From NCBI RefSeq assembly GCF_036421915.1, contig NZ_JAZGOM010000003.1: DNA of 64,000 nt, one strand, 5' to 3'. The DNA comes from Georgenia_A wangjunii. GTDB taxonomy: Bacteria > Actinomycetota > Actinomycetes > Actinomycetales > Actinomycetaceae. The number at the start of each line of letters is the position of its first letter. Position 1 is the stretch's first letter. Shown here one piece after another: positions 15,668 through 23,816 of the stretch. Position numbers and translations under genes: made by a program. The notes below the pieces were generated by a model. It was not told the DNA's origin. It saw nothing but the letters and a program-made list of their open reading frames with translations, and ran no database searches.

Positions 15668-15978
15668 GGCGTCAGACCTCCTTGTCCGGCCCCGGCGCTC
15701 ACGCTGGGCCGCTGCCGTGTGGTGGCGAAACGGTAGTACGACCGCCCGCTCATGACCATGCCTTTGGCCGGGCGTCCGTCCGGGCAGGCCGGGCGCGTGC
15801 ACGCGGGCGGGGCCCGGTCACGGCCCGGCTCGAGGGGCCGGCACCGGCGCCGTACGCGATGTTCTCGATCTTCGCGCGCGAGAGCTCTCGATCTTCGCGC
15901 TTCCCGGGTGTTCAATGATCGCGTGGGCCGCACCGTCGCGGCCCTGGATCGCACGAGGGCGAGCCGAAGGAGACTGCC
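15668..15978. other. Intergenic region with short direct repeat
   Basis: 311 bp without a gene. CTCGATCTTCGCGC occurs at 15864-15877 and again at 15887-15900, with the 12-bp palindrome CGAGAGCTCTCG (15879-15890) between and overlapping. GAAGGAGACTGCC before GTG 15979 is a ribosome binding site. The repeat is a candidate regulator site for the cyclic-nucleotide-binding protein gene. Confidence 0.5.
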
Positions 15979-16983
15979 GTGAGGGTGGAGTCGAGCGCTA
16001 CGTCGTTGTCCTGGATCCCGTCGGAGTCCGTCTCCGGCATCCTCCGTCGAGGGTTCGACCTCGGCCTGTCCCACTACGACGATCCGCCGCGCGACCACCT
16101 CTCCGGCCCCGCGGACGTCGAGGCCCTGCGCGAGGACGACCGGTTCCGCTTCGCCAACGTCCTCAGCGCGTGGGTCCGCTTCGAGGACGGAGCTCCACGG
16201 GATTGGGGCCTCGCCCCGGAATCGGGCCTGCTCATGGGCTCGACGACGGTGCGCCTGGCCAGCGTCGGCGCCACCTTCCGGGGCTACTCGCTCCCGACGA
16301 TCCAGCCCGAGCCGGTACCCGGCGACGACGCGGTGACGTTCACCCAGACGGTCGGTGGTCGCACGGGCGTTCCGCTGCCGCGGCCCGTCCCGCACCCGCC
16401 GTTCGTCCTGTGGCAGGCGCCGATCGTGTGGACGACCCTCGCCCTGACGATCCGCGCCGACGGCACCTCCGAGGTCGCCCTGCCCGGCGCCAGCGCGTTC
16501 CCGCGCCACTGGGTCTACGGCCCGGACGGGACGTTGGCGCTCAAGAGCGGCGTCACGGACCAGAAGACGTGGATGGCCCACTCCTTCGGGCCGCGGACCC
16601 CGTGGGGCGACCAGGACTCCCCGGCGCTCGTCACCGCGGCCGAGAGCGAGCTCGAGCGGCGGCTGTCCCGTGAGCTCATGCACGGCGAGCACCAGCCCGA
16701 GGTCCGGCGGATCGAGGCGGGCGCCGTCGTCACGCGCCAGGGCGAGCCGGGCGACGAGCTCTTCCTCCTCCTCGACGGGGTCCTCGCGGTCGACGTCGAC
16801 GGCGAGGAGCTCGCGCAGGTCGGGCCCGGCGCGATGCTCGGGGAGCGCGCGGTGCTCGAGGGCGGGCTCCGCACGTCCACGCTCACCGCCGTGACCCCGG
16901 TGCGGATCGCCGTCGCGCCGGCGCACGTCATCGACGTCGAGCGCCTGCGGGCGGTATCGCTCCTCCACCGCCGCGAGGAGTGA
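15979..16983 (+). CDS. Cyclic-nucleotide-binding domain protein
   Basis: 334 residues from GTG 15979. The last 110 residues are a CRP-like cNMP-binding beta-barrel: HQPEVRRIEAGAVVTRQGEP, then GDELFLLLDGVLAVDVDGEE, GPGAMLGERAVLEGGLRTST and LTAVTPVRIAVAPAHVI. The phosphate-binding cassette is recognisable as GERAVLEGGLRTST (family pattern GE-x-x-L-x-x-x-x-R-x-A/S). There is no helix-turn-helix, so it is not a CRP-type transcription factor. Residues 1-220 form a domain I cannot name (LGLSHYDDPPRDHLSGPADV, WVRFEDGAPRDWGLAPE, HWVYGPDGTLALKSG). The next gene, 69 bp downstream, encodes a class III cyclase-like domain, so the two may form a local cyclic-nucleotide circuit. Confidence 0.82.
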   Translation: MRVESSATSLSWIPSESVSGILRRGFDLGLSHYDDPPRDHLSGPADVEALREDDRFRFANVLSAWVRFEDGAPRDWGLAPESGLLMGSTTVRLASVGATFRGYSLPTIQPEPVPGDDAVTFTQTVGGRTGVPLPRPVPHPPFVLWQAPIVWTTLALTIRADGTSEVALPGASAFPRHWVYGPDGTLALKSGVTDQKTWMAHSFGPRTPWGDQDSPALVTAAESELERRLSRELMHGEHQPEVRRIEAGAVVTRQGEPGDELFLLLDGVLAVDVDGEELAQVGPGAMLGERAVLEGGLRTSTLTAVTPVRIAVAPAHVIDVERLRAVSLLHRREE

Positions 16984-17052
16984 GGGCGGCGTGCGAGACG
17001 GGAGCGGGCGCCGGCGACCCGCGCCTGAGGCGCAGGGCGGGTCGGCGGCGCC

Positions 17053-19794
17053 ATGAGCGAGCTGCCTGAGGGCACCCTCACGCTCCTCTTCACCGACATC
17101 GAAGGCTCCACGCGCGTCCTGCGTGAGCTCGGGAGCGCGTACGCCGAGGTGCTGACCATCCAGCGTCGGATCCTCCGCGCGGCGTTCCAGCGGTGGGGCG
17201 GGCACGAGATGGGCACCGAGGGCGACAGCTTTTTCGTCGTCTTCACGACGGCGCGCGCCGCCCTCAGTGCCGCGCTGCAGGCGCAGCGCGAGCTCGCGCG
17301 CGTGGAGTGGCCGGGCGGGCAGCCGGTCCGCGTCCGCATGGGGATGCACACCGGTGAGCCGGTGCGGCACGAGGACGGCTACGTCGGCATGGACGTCCAC
17401 CTCGCGGCGCGCGTCGCGGGCTGCGCGCACGGTGGCCAGGTGGTCCTCAGCGCGGCGACGCACCGGATCGCCGTGCACCAGGTGCTCGCGGGCATGCGCT
17501 TCCTCGACCTCGGCCTCCACCGGCTCAAGGACATCGCCGCGCCCGAGCGCCTCTACCAGCTCGCCGCCGACGGGATCGAGGAGCACTTCCCGCCCGTGCG
17601 GAGCCTCGGCGCCGGGGCGAGCCTGCCGGCGTTCGGCTCACCGCTCGTCGGCCGCGACGGCGAGCTCGCCGAGCTGACGGCGCAGCTCGCGCGGGTGCGG
17701 GTGCTCACCCTCACCGGCCCCGGCGGGGTCGGCAAGACCCGGCTCGCGCTCGCGGTCGCCTCCGCACGCGAGGGGCAGTACGCCGACGGCGTGTACTTCG
17801 TCCCCCTCGCGGCGGTGCGCTCGACCGACGCGATGTGGACGACGATCGCCGAGGCGCTCGGCGCGACGGGGGAGAACAAGGCGCCCCCGACCTTCCTGTC
17901 CTACCTCGGGGCGCGCGAGGTGCTGCTCGTCCTCGACAACGTCGAGCAGCTCCCCATGGCCGGGGACGTCGTGCGCGAGCTCGTCGACGCCGGCCCGGGC
18001 GTGAGCGTCCTGACGACGAGCCGGCGCCCGCTCCACGTCGAGGGGGAGTACGAGCACCCGGTCCCGCCGCTCGTCCTCCCCGGCCGCGACGCCGACGTCC
18101 GCGCGGCCGAGGAGTCGGGCGCGGTCGCGCTCTTCGTCGAGCGGGCACGCATGGTCCGGCCCGGCTTCTCGCTGACGCCGGAGAACGTCGGGGACGTGGC
18201 GGTCATCTGCCAGCGGCTCGACGGGCTCCCGCTCGCCATCGAGCTTGTCGCCGCGCGGGCGAAGCTCCTCGGGCCCCGCGCCCTGCGCGCGCGCCTCGAC
18301 GAGAGCCTCGAGATCAGCGCCGCCGGTGGCGCGCGGCCCGAGCGCCAGCGCTCGTTGCGGGCGGCCATCGCGTGGAGCTACGAGCTCCTCGAGCCGGAGC
18401 TGCGGTCCGTGTTCGTCCAGCTCAGCGTCTTCGACGCCGAGTTCGACCTCGAGGCGGTCGCCGCCGTCGTCCGTCCGGGCGAGGCGCCGGCGGGAGGTGG
18501 AGCGAGCGCGGGCGCCAGTGGGGCGGCGAGTGCTGGGGCGAGCACCGGTCCGGAGGGCACGGCGAGTGCCGGAGCCGCCACGGCCGACCCGCTCGACCTC
18601 GTCGGCGCCCTCGTCGATGCCAACCTCCTCATGATCCGGGAGGGCCGCGACGGCGAGCCCCGCGTGCGCATGCTCCGCACGATCGCCACGTACGCCCGGG
18701 ACCTCCTGCGCACCACGACCGACGCCGAGGAGGTGCGCCGCCGCCACGCGGAGCACTACGTCGGGGTCGCCGAGCGGCTCAGCCCGCTCCTGCGCAGCGC
18801 CCAGCACGTCGGCGCCCGCGACCGCATCGAGGCCGAGCTGAGCAACCTCCGGGCCGCCCTGCGCTGGTCGCTCGGCGCCGGGAGCTCCGAGCACGCCCGC
18901 CGGCCGGCGCCTGCCCTCGCGACGGGACTGCGGCTCTGCGAGCACCTCGGGTGGTTCTGGTACGCGTGCGGCTACCAGGCGGAAGGCCGGCAGTGGCTGC
19001 GTCTCGCCGTCGAGGCGGGCGCGGGGCGCGAGAGCCGGGAGTTCGTCCGGGCGCTGCACAGCCTCGGCGTCCTCGTCCTCCTCGAGGGTTCGGCCGCCCA
19101 GGCCCGGGAGATCCTTGAGACGTGCCTCGACTTCTGGCGCCGCGACGGCGACGCCGCGGGGACCGCGATGGAGCTCAACAGCCTCGCCCTTGCGCACCGG
19201 GCGCTCGGGGACCCCGAGCAGGCGCGGGCCATGCTCACCGAGAGCCTCGACCTCGCGCGCGAGGCAGGGGAGCGGCGCGGGCAGGCCAACGCCCTGTCCA
19301 ACCTCGCGGCGCTCGAGACGGACGCGGGGGAGTACGACAGCGCGATCGAGCGGCTGCGCGAGGTGCTCCGCCTCGACACCGAGGGTGACGACGCGTGGGG
19401 GATGGCCGCCGACCACGTCAACCTCGGCGGCGTCCTGCTCCGTGCGGGCCGGCTCGACGAGGCACAGGGGACGCTCGAGCGGTACGGGCCGGGGGCGGCG
19501 TCGCTCGGCGACATCGAGCTGACGGTGGACGTCATCGAGCTCTTCTGCGTGCTCCACGCCGAGCGCGGGGACGCCCGCCGCGCCGCCCGGCTCCTCGGGG
19601 CGAGCGAGGAGACGCGCGCGACGGCGCAGCTCCCGCTGTCGGAGCCCGACGTCGCGTGGCTCAGCGGCGTCCTCGACAAGGCCCGCGCGGCGGTCGACCC
19701 GCGGCAGTGGGCCGCCGACGTCGAGGCCGGCCGCGCCCTCGCCGTCGAGGACGCGCTCGCCGAGGCGCTCGCCGGATCGGACGTTGCTCGGTAG
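17053..19794 (+). CDS. Adenylate/guanylate cyclase-like, NB-ARC/STAND ATPase and TPR regulator
   Basis: 913 residues. Residues 7-170 are a class III nucleotidyl cyclase domain: LLFTDIEGST (metal Asp15), EMGTEGDSFFVVF (Asp58), VRMGMHTGEP, and YVGMDVHLAARV. In the last motif the usual transition-state Asn is His116 while Arg120 is kept, so activity is doubtful. Residues 195-450 are a STAND ATPase with Walker A GPGGVGKT (221-228), Walker B VLLVLDNVEQ and the LTTSRRPL / GLPLAIELVAARA motifs. After a Gly/Ala/Ser-rich spacer the C-terminus is TPR-like (EGSAAQAREILETCLDFWRR, GDPEQARAMLTESLDLAREA). The protein resembles AfsR-type signal-transducing ATPases without a DNA-binding domain. It follows a cNMP-binding protein gene. 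Confidence 0.9.
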   Translation: MSELPEGTLTLLFTDIEGSTRVLRELGSAYAEVLTIQRRILRAAFQRWGGHEMGTEGDSFFVVFTTARAALSAALQAQRELARVEWPGGQPVRVRMGMHTGEPVRHEDGYVGMDVHLAARVAGCAHGGQVVLSAATHRIAVHQVLAGMRFLDLGLHRLKDIAAPERLYQLAADGIEEHFPPVRSLGAGASLPAFGSPLVGRDGELAELTAQLARVRVLTLTGPGGVGKTRLALAVASAREGQYADGVYFVPLAAVRSTDAMWTTIAEALGATGENKAPPTFLSYLGAREVLLVLDNVEQLPMAGDVVRELVDAGPGVSVLTTSRRPLHVEGEYEHPVPPLVLPGRDADVRAAEESGAVALFVERARMVRPGFSLTPENVGDVAVICQRLDGLPLAIELVAARAKLLGPRALRARLDESLEISAAGGARPERQRSLRAAIAWSYELLEPELRSVFVQLSVFDAEFDLEAVAAVVRPGEAPAGGGASAGASGAASAGASTGPEGTASAGAATADPLDLVGALVDANLLMIREGRDGEPRVRMLRTIATYARDLLRTTTDAEEVRRRHAEHYVGVAERLSPLLRSAQHVGARDRIEAELSNLRAALRWSLGAGSSEHARRPAPALATGLRLCEHLGWFWYACGYQAEGRQWLRLAVEAGAGRESREFVRALHSLGVLVLLEGSAAQAREILETCLDFWRRDGDAAGTAMELNSLALAHRALGDPEQARAMLTESLDLAREAGERRGQANALSNLAALETDAGEYDSAIERLREVLRLDTEGDDAWGMAADHVNLGGVLLRAGRLDEAQGTLERYGPGAASLGDIELTVDVIELFCVLHAERGDARRAARLLGASEETRATAQLPLSEPDVAWLSGVLDKARAAVDPRQWAADVEAGRALAVEDALAEALAGSDVAR

Positions 19795-19798
19795 CCGC

Positions 19799-20254
19799 TC
19801 AGGCGTCGGGGTCGAGCCGGAACCACGAGGTGAGGCACCCGCCGTCGGACTCCCCGATGCCGCAGTCGGCGGAGAGCGTCCGGAGCAGGGCCGTGCCCCA
19901 CTCCTCCGCGTTGAGGACGGAGTCGGCGACGCCGTCGTCGCCCGCGACGTGGTGCGCGGAGACCTCGAGGAACCCGTCGACGGTCGTCACCTCGACCCGC
20001 ACCGCCGCCCCCGGCGCGCTGTGCACGACAGCGAGGCCGACGAGCTCGCCCGTGAGGAGCTCGACCATTTGGTTCGCCATCCCGGTCACGCCTTGCCCCG
20101 CCGCGACGACAGCCGCCCACCGCCGGGCCTTGCGCGGGGCGGACCGGTCGGCCGGGACCTCGAAGACGTCGAGCGGGGCGGGTGGTGCGCCGTCCCGGCG
20201 ACCTCCGGCGATGATGCGGAACTGGGCGCGGGAGTCCTTCTTTCGCTCAGCCAC
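19799..20254 (-). CDS. Divergent HATPase (RsbW-like) protein
   Basis: 151 residues from GTG 20254 (VAERKKDSRAQFRIIAGG). Layout follows the anti-sigma-factor kinase/HATPase_c_2 family found in actinobacteria: FEVPADRSAPRKARRWAAVV, MANQMVELLTGELVGLAVVHS, VEVTTVDGFLEVSAHHVAGD, then WGTALLRTLSADCGI and SDGGCLTSWFRLD at the end. The first ATP-binding motif normally reads ELVTNAVxHA; here it is ELVGLAVVHS, lacking the magnesium-binding Asn, and the later D-x-G motif is weak. It may therefore bind a partner without phosphorylating it. It converges on the cyclase-STAND gene (4 bp between stops), so a regulatory link is possible but unproven. Confidence 0.65.
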   Translation of the reverse strand: MAERKKDSRAQFRIIAGGRRDGAPPAPLDVFEVPADRSAPRKARRWAAVVAAGQGVTGMANQMVELLTGELVGLAVVHSAPGAAVRVEVTTVDGFLEVSAHHVAGDDGVADSVLNAEEWGTALLRTLSADCGIGESDGGCLTSWFRLDPDA

Positions 20255-20365
20255 GGTCCTACTGTGCCTGATATTCCCGGTGCCGCCAGGTGAGACGCCC
20301 ACCCTCCGCGTCGTGCGGGGCCGTGGGCATACGCTCGGGCCAGCACTCGGAGAGAGGATCAGGCG

Positions 20366-21451
20366 ATGGGGCCGGAATCGGCTGGCACGAAGAAGAGCAG
20401 CAAGACACCCGCGGTCGAGCTCGACGTCGCGGGGCGCAGCGTGCGGATCTCGAGCCCGGACCGCGTCATCTTCCCCGAGCGCGGGCTGACGAAGCTCGAC
20501 GTCGCCCAGTACTACGTCGACGTCGGTGAGGGGATCCTGGGCGCGCTGCGCGACCGCCCGACGACGCTCGAGCGGTGGCCCAAGGGCGTCTTCGAGGGCG
20601 CGAAGATGGCGACGCGCACGGACAGCGAGGGCGACGCCTTCTTCCAGAAGCGCGTGCCGCGCGGGGCGCCGGACTACGTCGAGACGGCGCACATCACCTT
20701 CCCCAGCGGCCGGACCGCCGACGAGATCGCCCCGACGGAGCTCGCCGTCGTCGTCTGGGCCGCGCAGATGGGGACCCTGACGTTCCACCCGTGGCCGGTG
20801 GTGCGCACCGACGTCGACAAGCCGGACCAGATCCGCATCGACCTCGACCCGCAGCCGGGCACGGACTACGACGACGCCGCCCGGGTCGCCCCGGAGGTGC
20901 AGGCGCTGCTCACCGAGCTCGGGATGGAGGGCTACCCCAAGACGTCGGGCGGGCGCGGGCTGCACATCTTCGTCCCCATCCAGCCGAAGTGGGAGTTCGT
21001 CGACGCCCGGCGCGCGGCCATCGCGTTCGGCCGGGAGATCGAGCGGCGCATCCCCGACCTCGTGACGATGAACTGGTGGAAGGAGGAGCGCGGGCAGAAG
21101 ATCTTCATCGACTACAACCAGATGGCGCGCGACCGCACGATCGCCTCGGCGTACTCCATCCGGCCGAACAAGCGGGCGACCGTCTCCGCGCCGCTGCGGT
21201 GGGAGGAGATCCCGGACGTCGCGCCGAACGACTTCGACGTGCTGACGATGCCGACGCGCCTCGCGGAGGTTGGCGACCTCTTCGCCGGGGCGAACAGCCA
21301 GCAGTACGGCATCGAGACGCTCCTCGAGATGGCCGAGCGCGACGAGCACGACCACGGCCACGGGGACCTGCCCTACCCGCCCGACTACCCGAAGATGCCG
21401 GGGGAGCCCAAGCGCGTGCAGCCGAGCAAGGACCGCGACCGGAAGAAGTAG
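20366..21451 (+). CDS. LigD-type primase-polymerase domain protein (NHEJ)
   Basis: 361 residues, stand-alone polymerase (PolDom) of the archaeo-eukaryotic primase superfamily, which fills gaps at double-strand breaks in non-homologous end joining. The catalytic pair is in QIRIDLDPQPG (Asp159 and Asp161); the phosphate-binding SGGRGLHIFVPI follows near 194-205, and FIDYNQMARDRTIASAYSIR near the middle of the C-terminal half is typical. YPKTSGGRG and RWEEIPDVAPNDFDVLTM also match. Ligase and nuclease domains are absent; an ATP-dependent DNA ligase lies 5 kb away at 26720-27802. Start ATG 20366 after GAGAGAGGATCAGGCG. No Ku gene is in this window. Confidence 0.93.
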   Translation: MGPESAGTKKSSKTPAVELDVAGRSVRISSPDRVIFPERGLTKLDVAQYYVDVGEGILGALRDRPTTLERWPKGVFEGAKMATRTDSEGDAFFQKRVPRGAPDYVETAHITFPSGRTADEIAPTELAVVVWAAQMGTLTFHPWPVVRTDVDKPDQIRIDLDPQPGTDYDDAARVAPEVQALLTELGMEGYPKTSGGRGLHIFVPIQPKWEFVDARRAAIAFGREIERRIPDLVTMNWWKEERGQKIFIDYNQMARDRTIASAYSIRPNKRATVSAPLRWEEIPDVAPNDFDVLTMPTRLAEVGDLFAGANSQQYGIETLLEMAERDEHDHGHGDLPYPPDYPKMPGEPKRVQPSKDRDRKK

Positions 21452-21477
21452 CCCGACGGCGGTCGGCGCGCGGCCGT

Positions 21478-21505
21478 CCTGTGGATGGCGGGCGTCGTCC
21501 ACAGG
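21478..21505. terminator. Hairpin between the polymerase gene and the DUF6318 gene
   Basis: CCTGTGGA and TCCACAGG pair perfectly around a 12-nt loop, 26 bp past the stop codon. It may terminate the LigD-type gene. Its right arm also contains the TCCACAG element shared with the second DUF6318 promoter, so it could instead be a regulator site. Confidence 0.5.
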
Positions 21506-21543
21506 TACCCGACCGGGGCGGGCGCGCGGAGAGTGCGGCGTCC

Positions 21544-21555
21544 TAGCGTCTGGCC
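21544..21555 (+). promoter_or_regulatory. Leaderless promoter box of DUF6318 gene 1
   Basis: TAGCGT (21544-21549), 6 nt, then ATG 21556. No Shine-Dalgarno. TCCACAG lies 58 nt before the start codon; the paralogue at 24487 has the same layout with a 57-nt distance. Confidence 0.6.
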
Positions 21556-22329
21556 ATGATGACGCGGGCGCGCAGGGGCGCGAGGACGACGGCGTGGGTC
21601 CTGGCGGCGGCGGTGGTCCTGGCCGGGTGCGGTCCAGGGACGGGGGAGGGCAAGCCCGGCGGCGGGGCGGCGTCCAGCGGAGCCGTGGAATCGGCCCCGG
21701 GCTCACCGACCGCGCGAGCGGCGACGGACGACGTGCCGCCCGCCCATGGGAGCGGCGCGCTGGCGTCGGGTGCACCTTCCGCGGGCGTGCCGTCCGCGCG
21801 CACGCCCCCTGCTGCGGTGCCGTCCGCGGGTGCGACCCCCGGGGAGGTGCCCGGGCCCGACGGTCGCGCGGGCATTCCACCGCCGGAGCGGCCGGCGGAG
21901 ATGGCCCGCGCGGACGAGGCGGGGGCCGTCGCCGCCGCGCAGTACTTCCTCTCCCTCTTCGGCTACGGGGCGGCGACCGGCGACGTGGCGGAGTGGGACG
22001 CGATGTCCGACCCCGACTGCCTCGGCTGCGCCGGCCTCCGCGAGGAGATGGTCGCCACCCACCGTGCCGGGAGCCACGACCCGCGCGAGGACCCCGTCGT
22101 CAACGCGGTGTGGGTCGCGGACCCGATCGACGGCGCGCACGTCGTGCTGCTCGGCATCGACTACGACCCGAGCGACATCCCCGCGAGCAGCGACCCGGCC
22201 GGGGCCATCGAGATGCCGGTCGCCGTCGTCATCGTCGGCATCATCCACACCGGCGACGGGTGGCTCGTGCAGGAGTTCCTGCCCGGCGGCCCCGAGTACC
22301 TGCCGGACGTGCCGGGCAGCCCGCCGTGA
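21556..22329 (+). CDS. DUF6318 family lipoprotein 1
   Basis: 257 residues. The N-terminus is a type II signal peptide: Arg-rich start (MMTRARRGAR), hydrophobic core, and lipobox VLAGC with Cys25. An Ala/Gly/Pro/Ser-rich spacer of about 85 residues follows, suited to reaching through the cell wall. The conserved domain begins PPPERPAEMARADEAGAVAA and includes AAQYFLSLFGYGAATGDVAE and MSDPDCLGCAGLR, where a Cys-x-x-Cys pair is shared with the second copy. The end, GIIHTGDGWLVQEFLP, resembles NTF2-like or SnoaL-like folds used as binding domains. Exported and membrane-anchored; function unknown. Confidence 0.85.
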   Translation: MMTRARRGARTTAWVLAAAVVLAGCGPGTGEGKPGGGAASSGAVESAPGSPTARAATDDVPPAHGSGALASGAPSAGVPSARTPPAAVPSAGATPGEVPGPDGRAGIPPPERPAEMARADEAGAVAAAQYFLSLFGYGAATGDVAEWDAMSDPDCLGCAGLREEMVATHRAGSHDPREDPVVNAVWVADPIDGAHVVLLGIDYDPSDIPASSDPAGAIEMPVAVVIVGIIHTGDGWLVQEFLPGGPEYLPDVPGSPP

Positions 22330-22383
22330 CGGCGGCGGGCTGCAGGACGGCGGGTGCCGGGACGGGTGGGGCGCCGGAGGGGC

Positions 22384-22860
22384 TTACGTGTAGAAGCCGT
22401 CGCGCAGGTTGACGCCGTGCTCGAGCCACACCTTGAGCGCGGAGAGCATGAACGTCCAGCCCTCGCAGTTGCCGAAGGCGTTCTTCGCGCCGTCGGGCGT
22501 GGCGCGCCATGAGGACTCGGTGATCGTGACGAGGGTGCGCGCGCCGTCGTCGGCGGGCTCGAGCTCGAAGGTCGTCGTGGTCGTGCCGTCCTCGCGCGTC
22601 GTCTCGCCGCCGTCCCACCGGATGACGAGGCGGTGCGGCGGGGTTGCCTCGACGACCGTCACCGGGAACGCGCCAGGAAAGTCGTGGAAGTCCCACGTGA
22701 CGTCGTTGCCCGGCTCGAGCCGGCCCCGAGCGCCGCCGGTGGTGAAGTAGCGCGAGAGCTGCTCGGGATCGGCGATGGCCTCGTACACCTCGGCGCAGGG
22801 CCGGGCGACGTGGCCCGAGATCGTGAAGGAGAGCTCGCTCAGCTCGGTCGGAGTAGACAT
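22384..22860 (-). CDS. SRPBCC (AHSA1-like) domain protein
   Basis: 158 residues from ATG 22860 with no leader. Typical START/AHSA1 helix-grip layout: LSFTISGHVARPCAEVYEAI, ADPEQLSRYFTTGGARGRLE, GAFPVTVVEATPPHRLVIRW, TTTTTFELEPADDGARTLVT and the closing GWTFMLSALKVWLEHGVNL. Members bind hydrophobic ligands and are frequently encoded beside an ArsR regulator, as here. The two genes diverge and share a 16-bp palindrome as their entire intergenic region. On this strand TTGTCA (22891-22896) and TAATTT (22867-22872) form a good promoter with an 18-nt spacer and 6 nt to the ATG, so the mRNA is probably leaderless. Ligand unknown. Confidence 0.88.
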   Translation of the reverse strand: MSTPTELSELSFTISGHVARPCAEVYEAIADPEQLSRYFTTGGARGRLEPGNDVTWDFHDFPGAFPVTVVEATPPHRLVIRWDGGETTREDGTTTTTFELEPADDGARTLVTITESSWRATPDGAKNAFGNCEGWTFMLSALKVWLEHGVNLRDGFYT

Positions 22861-22876
22861 GTTGTAAAATTACAAC
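22861..22876. promoter_or_regulatory. Shared divergent promoter/operator of the SRPBCC-ArsR pair
   Basis: GTTGTAAAATTACAAC: 7-bp arms GTTGTAA/TTACAAC around AA fill the whole gap between two start codons. Plus-strand TAAAAT (22865-22870) and minus-strand TAATTT (22872-22867) each end 6 nt before a start codon, so both -10 boxes lie inside the presumed ArsR operator and both transcripts would be leaderless. Confidence 0.85.
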
Positions 22877-23206
22877 GTGACGACCGCGGGTGACAAGAGC
22901 CAGGACGACGACGTCTTCAGGGCGCTCGCCTCCAGCACGCGGCGACGGATGCTCGACGTCCTCAAGGCCGCGCCGTGCACGACCGGCGAGCTGTGCGCGG
23001 CGTTTCCCGAGCTCGACCGCACGACCGTCCTGCAGCACCTGCGCGTGCTCGAGGGTGCCGAGCTCGTCACGGGCCGCCGCGTGGGCAGGGAGCGGCACCT
23101 CGCCCTTGCTCCGCTGCCGATCAAGCGCATCCACGACCGCTGGATCGGGGAGTACGCGCGCGCGGCTGTCGACCTGCTCGAGCGGCTCGAGAGCGACGGT
23201 CGGTGA
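22877..23206 (+). CDS. ArsR/SmtB family transcriptional regulator
   Basis: 109 residues from GTG 22877. Winged helix: VFRALASSTRRRMLDVLKAA, PCTTGELCAAFPELDRTTVL with recognition helix QHLRVLEGAELVTGRRVGRE, then the wing and a C-terminal dimer helix. This is the SRPBCC-associated branch: there is no metal-binding Cys cluster (the Cys residues at PCTT and ELCAAF are not the ArsR CxC motif). Divergent from its probable target, the SRPBCC gene, over a 16-bp palindrome. It most likely represses both genes; the effector is unknown. Confidence 0.9.
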   Translation: MTTAGDKSQDDDVFRALASSTRRRMLDVLKAAPCTTGELCAAFPELDRTTVLQHLRVLEGAELVTGRRVGRERHLALAPLPIKRIHDRWIGEYARAAVDLLERLESDGR

Positions 23207-23220
23207 CGCGGGCGAGGTCG

Positions 23221-23739
23221 ATGCGTGTGGGGGACGATCGGAGCGTGAGCACCAGCCTCGTCCTCCTCGCCGACACTCACTGGCCCAAGCGCGCCAAGGT
23301 CCTGCCCGACCCGCTGTGGTCGGCCGTCGAGGCGGCCGACGTCGTCGTCCACGCGGGGGACTGGGTGGAGGAGCCGCTCGTCGACGAGCTCGAGGCGCGC
23401 TCACGCCGGCTCGTCGCATGCTGGGGCAACAACGACGGGCCGGAGATCCGCCGTCGCCTTCCCGAGGTGGCGCGGACGACGATTGACGGCGTCCGCCTCG
23501 CCGTCGTCCACGAGACCGGCTCGGCGCAGGGGCGCGAGAAGCGGATGGAGGCGCAGTACCCGGACGTCGACGTGCTCGTCTTCGGCCACAGCCACATCCC
23601 GTGGGACACGGTGACGCCGTCGGGTCTGCGGCTGCTCAACCCCGGCTCGCCGACGGACCGGCGCCGCCAGCCGTTCCGCACGTTTATGACGGCAGAGGTG
23701 AGCAACGGCCACGTGGACGTGACGCTGCACCAACTTTGA
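23221..23739 (+). CDS. Metallophosphoesterase, YfcE/MJ0936-like
   Basis: 172 residues from ATG 23221; GTG 23245 (VSTSLVLLADTHW) is an alternative that puts the first strand nearer the N-terminus, as in most family members. The calcineurin-like metal ligands are complete: ADTHW (Asp, His), HAGDW (Asp), WGNNDG (Asn), AVVHETG (His) and FGHSHIPWD (His, His). YfcE-type enzymes hydrolyse phosphodiesters in vitro; natural substrates are uncertain. GAGG lies just before the ATG. It follows the arsR gene by 14 bp and may be co-transcribed, but homologues normally occur as single genes. Confidence 0.88.
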   Translation: MRVGDDRSVSTSLVLLADTHWPKRAKVLPDPLWSAVEAADVVVHAGDWVEEPLVDELEARSRRLVACWGNNDGPEIRRRLPEVARTTIDGVRLAVVHETGSAQGREKRMEAQYPDVDVLVFGHSHIPWDTVTPSGLRLLNPGSPTDRRRQPFRTFMTAEVSNGHVDVTLHQL

Positions 23740-23816
23740 CGCCGCCGGCTGAGCCGGCTCGCTCGCCGGTGGGGAAGGCGTTCTACCGAGCGCGCGGCGG
23801 TCAGTAGCCTGACGAG

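Noticed and set aside
15864..15900. Inverted repeat CGAGAGCTCTCG as an insertion-sequence end or attachment site
   Set aside because: No transposase or integrase remnant and no second end; a short palindrome with a nearby direct repeat is insufficient.
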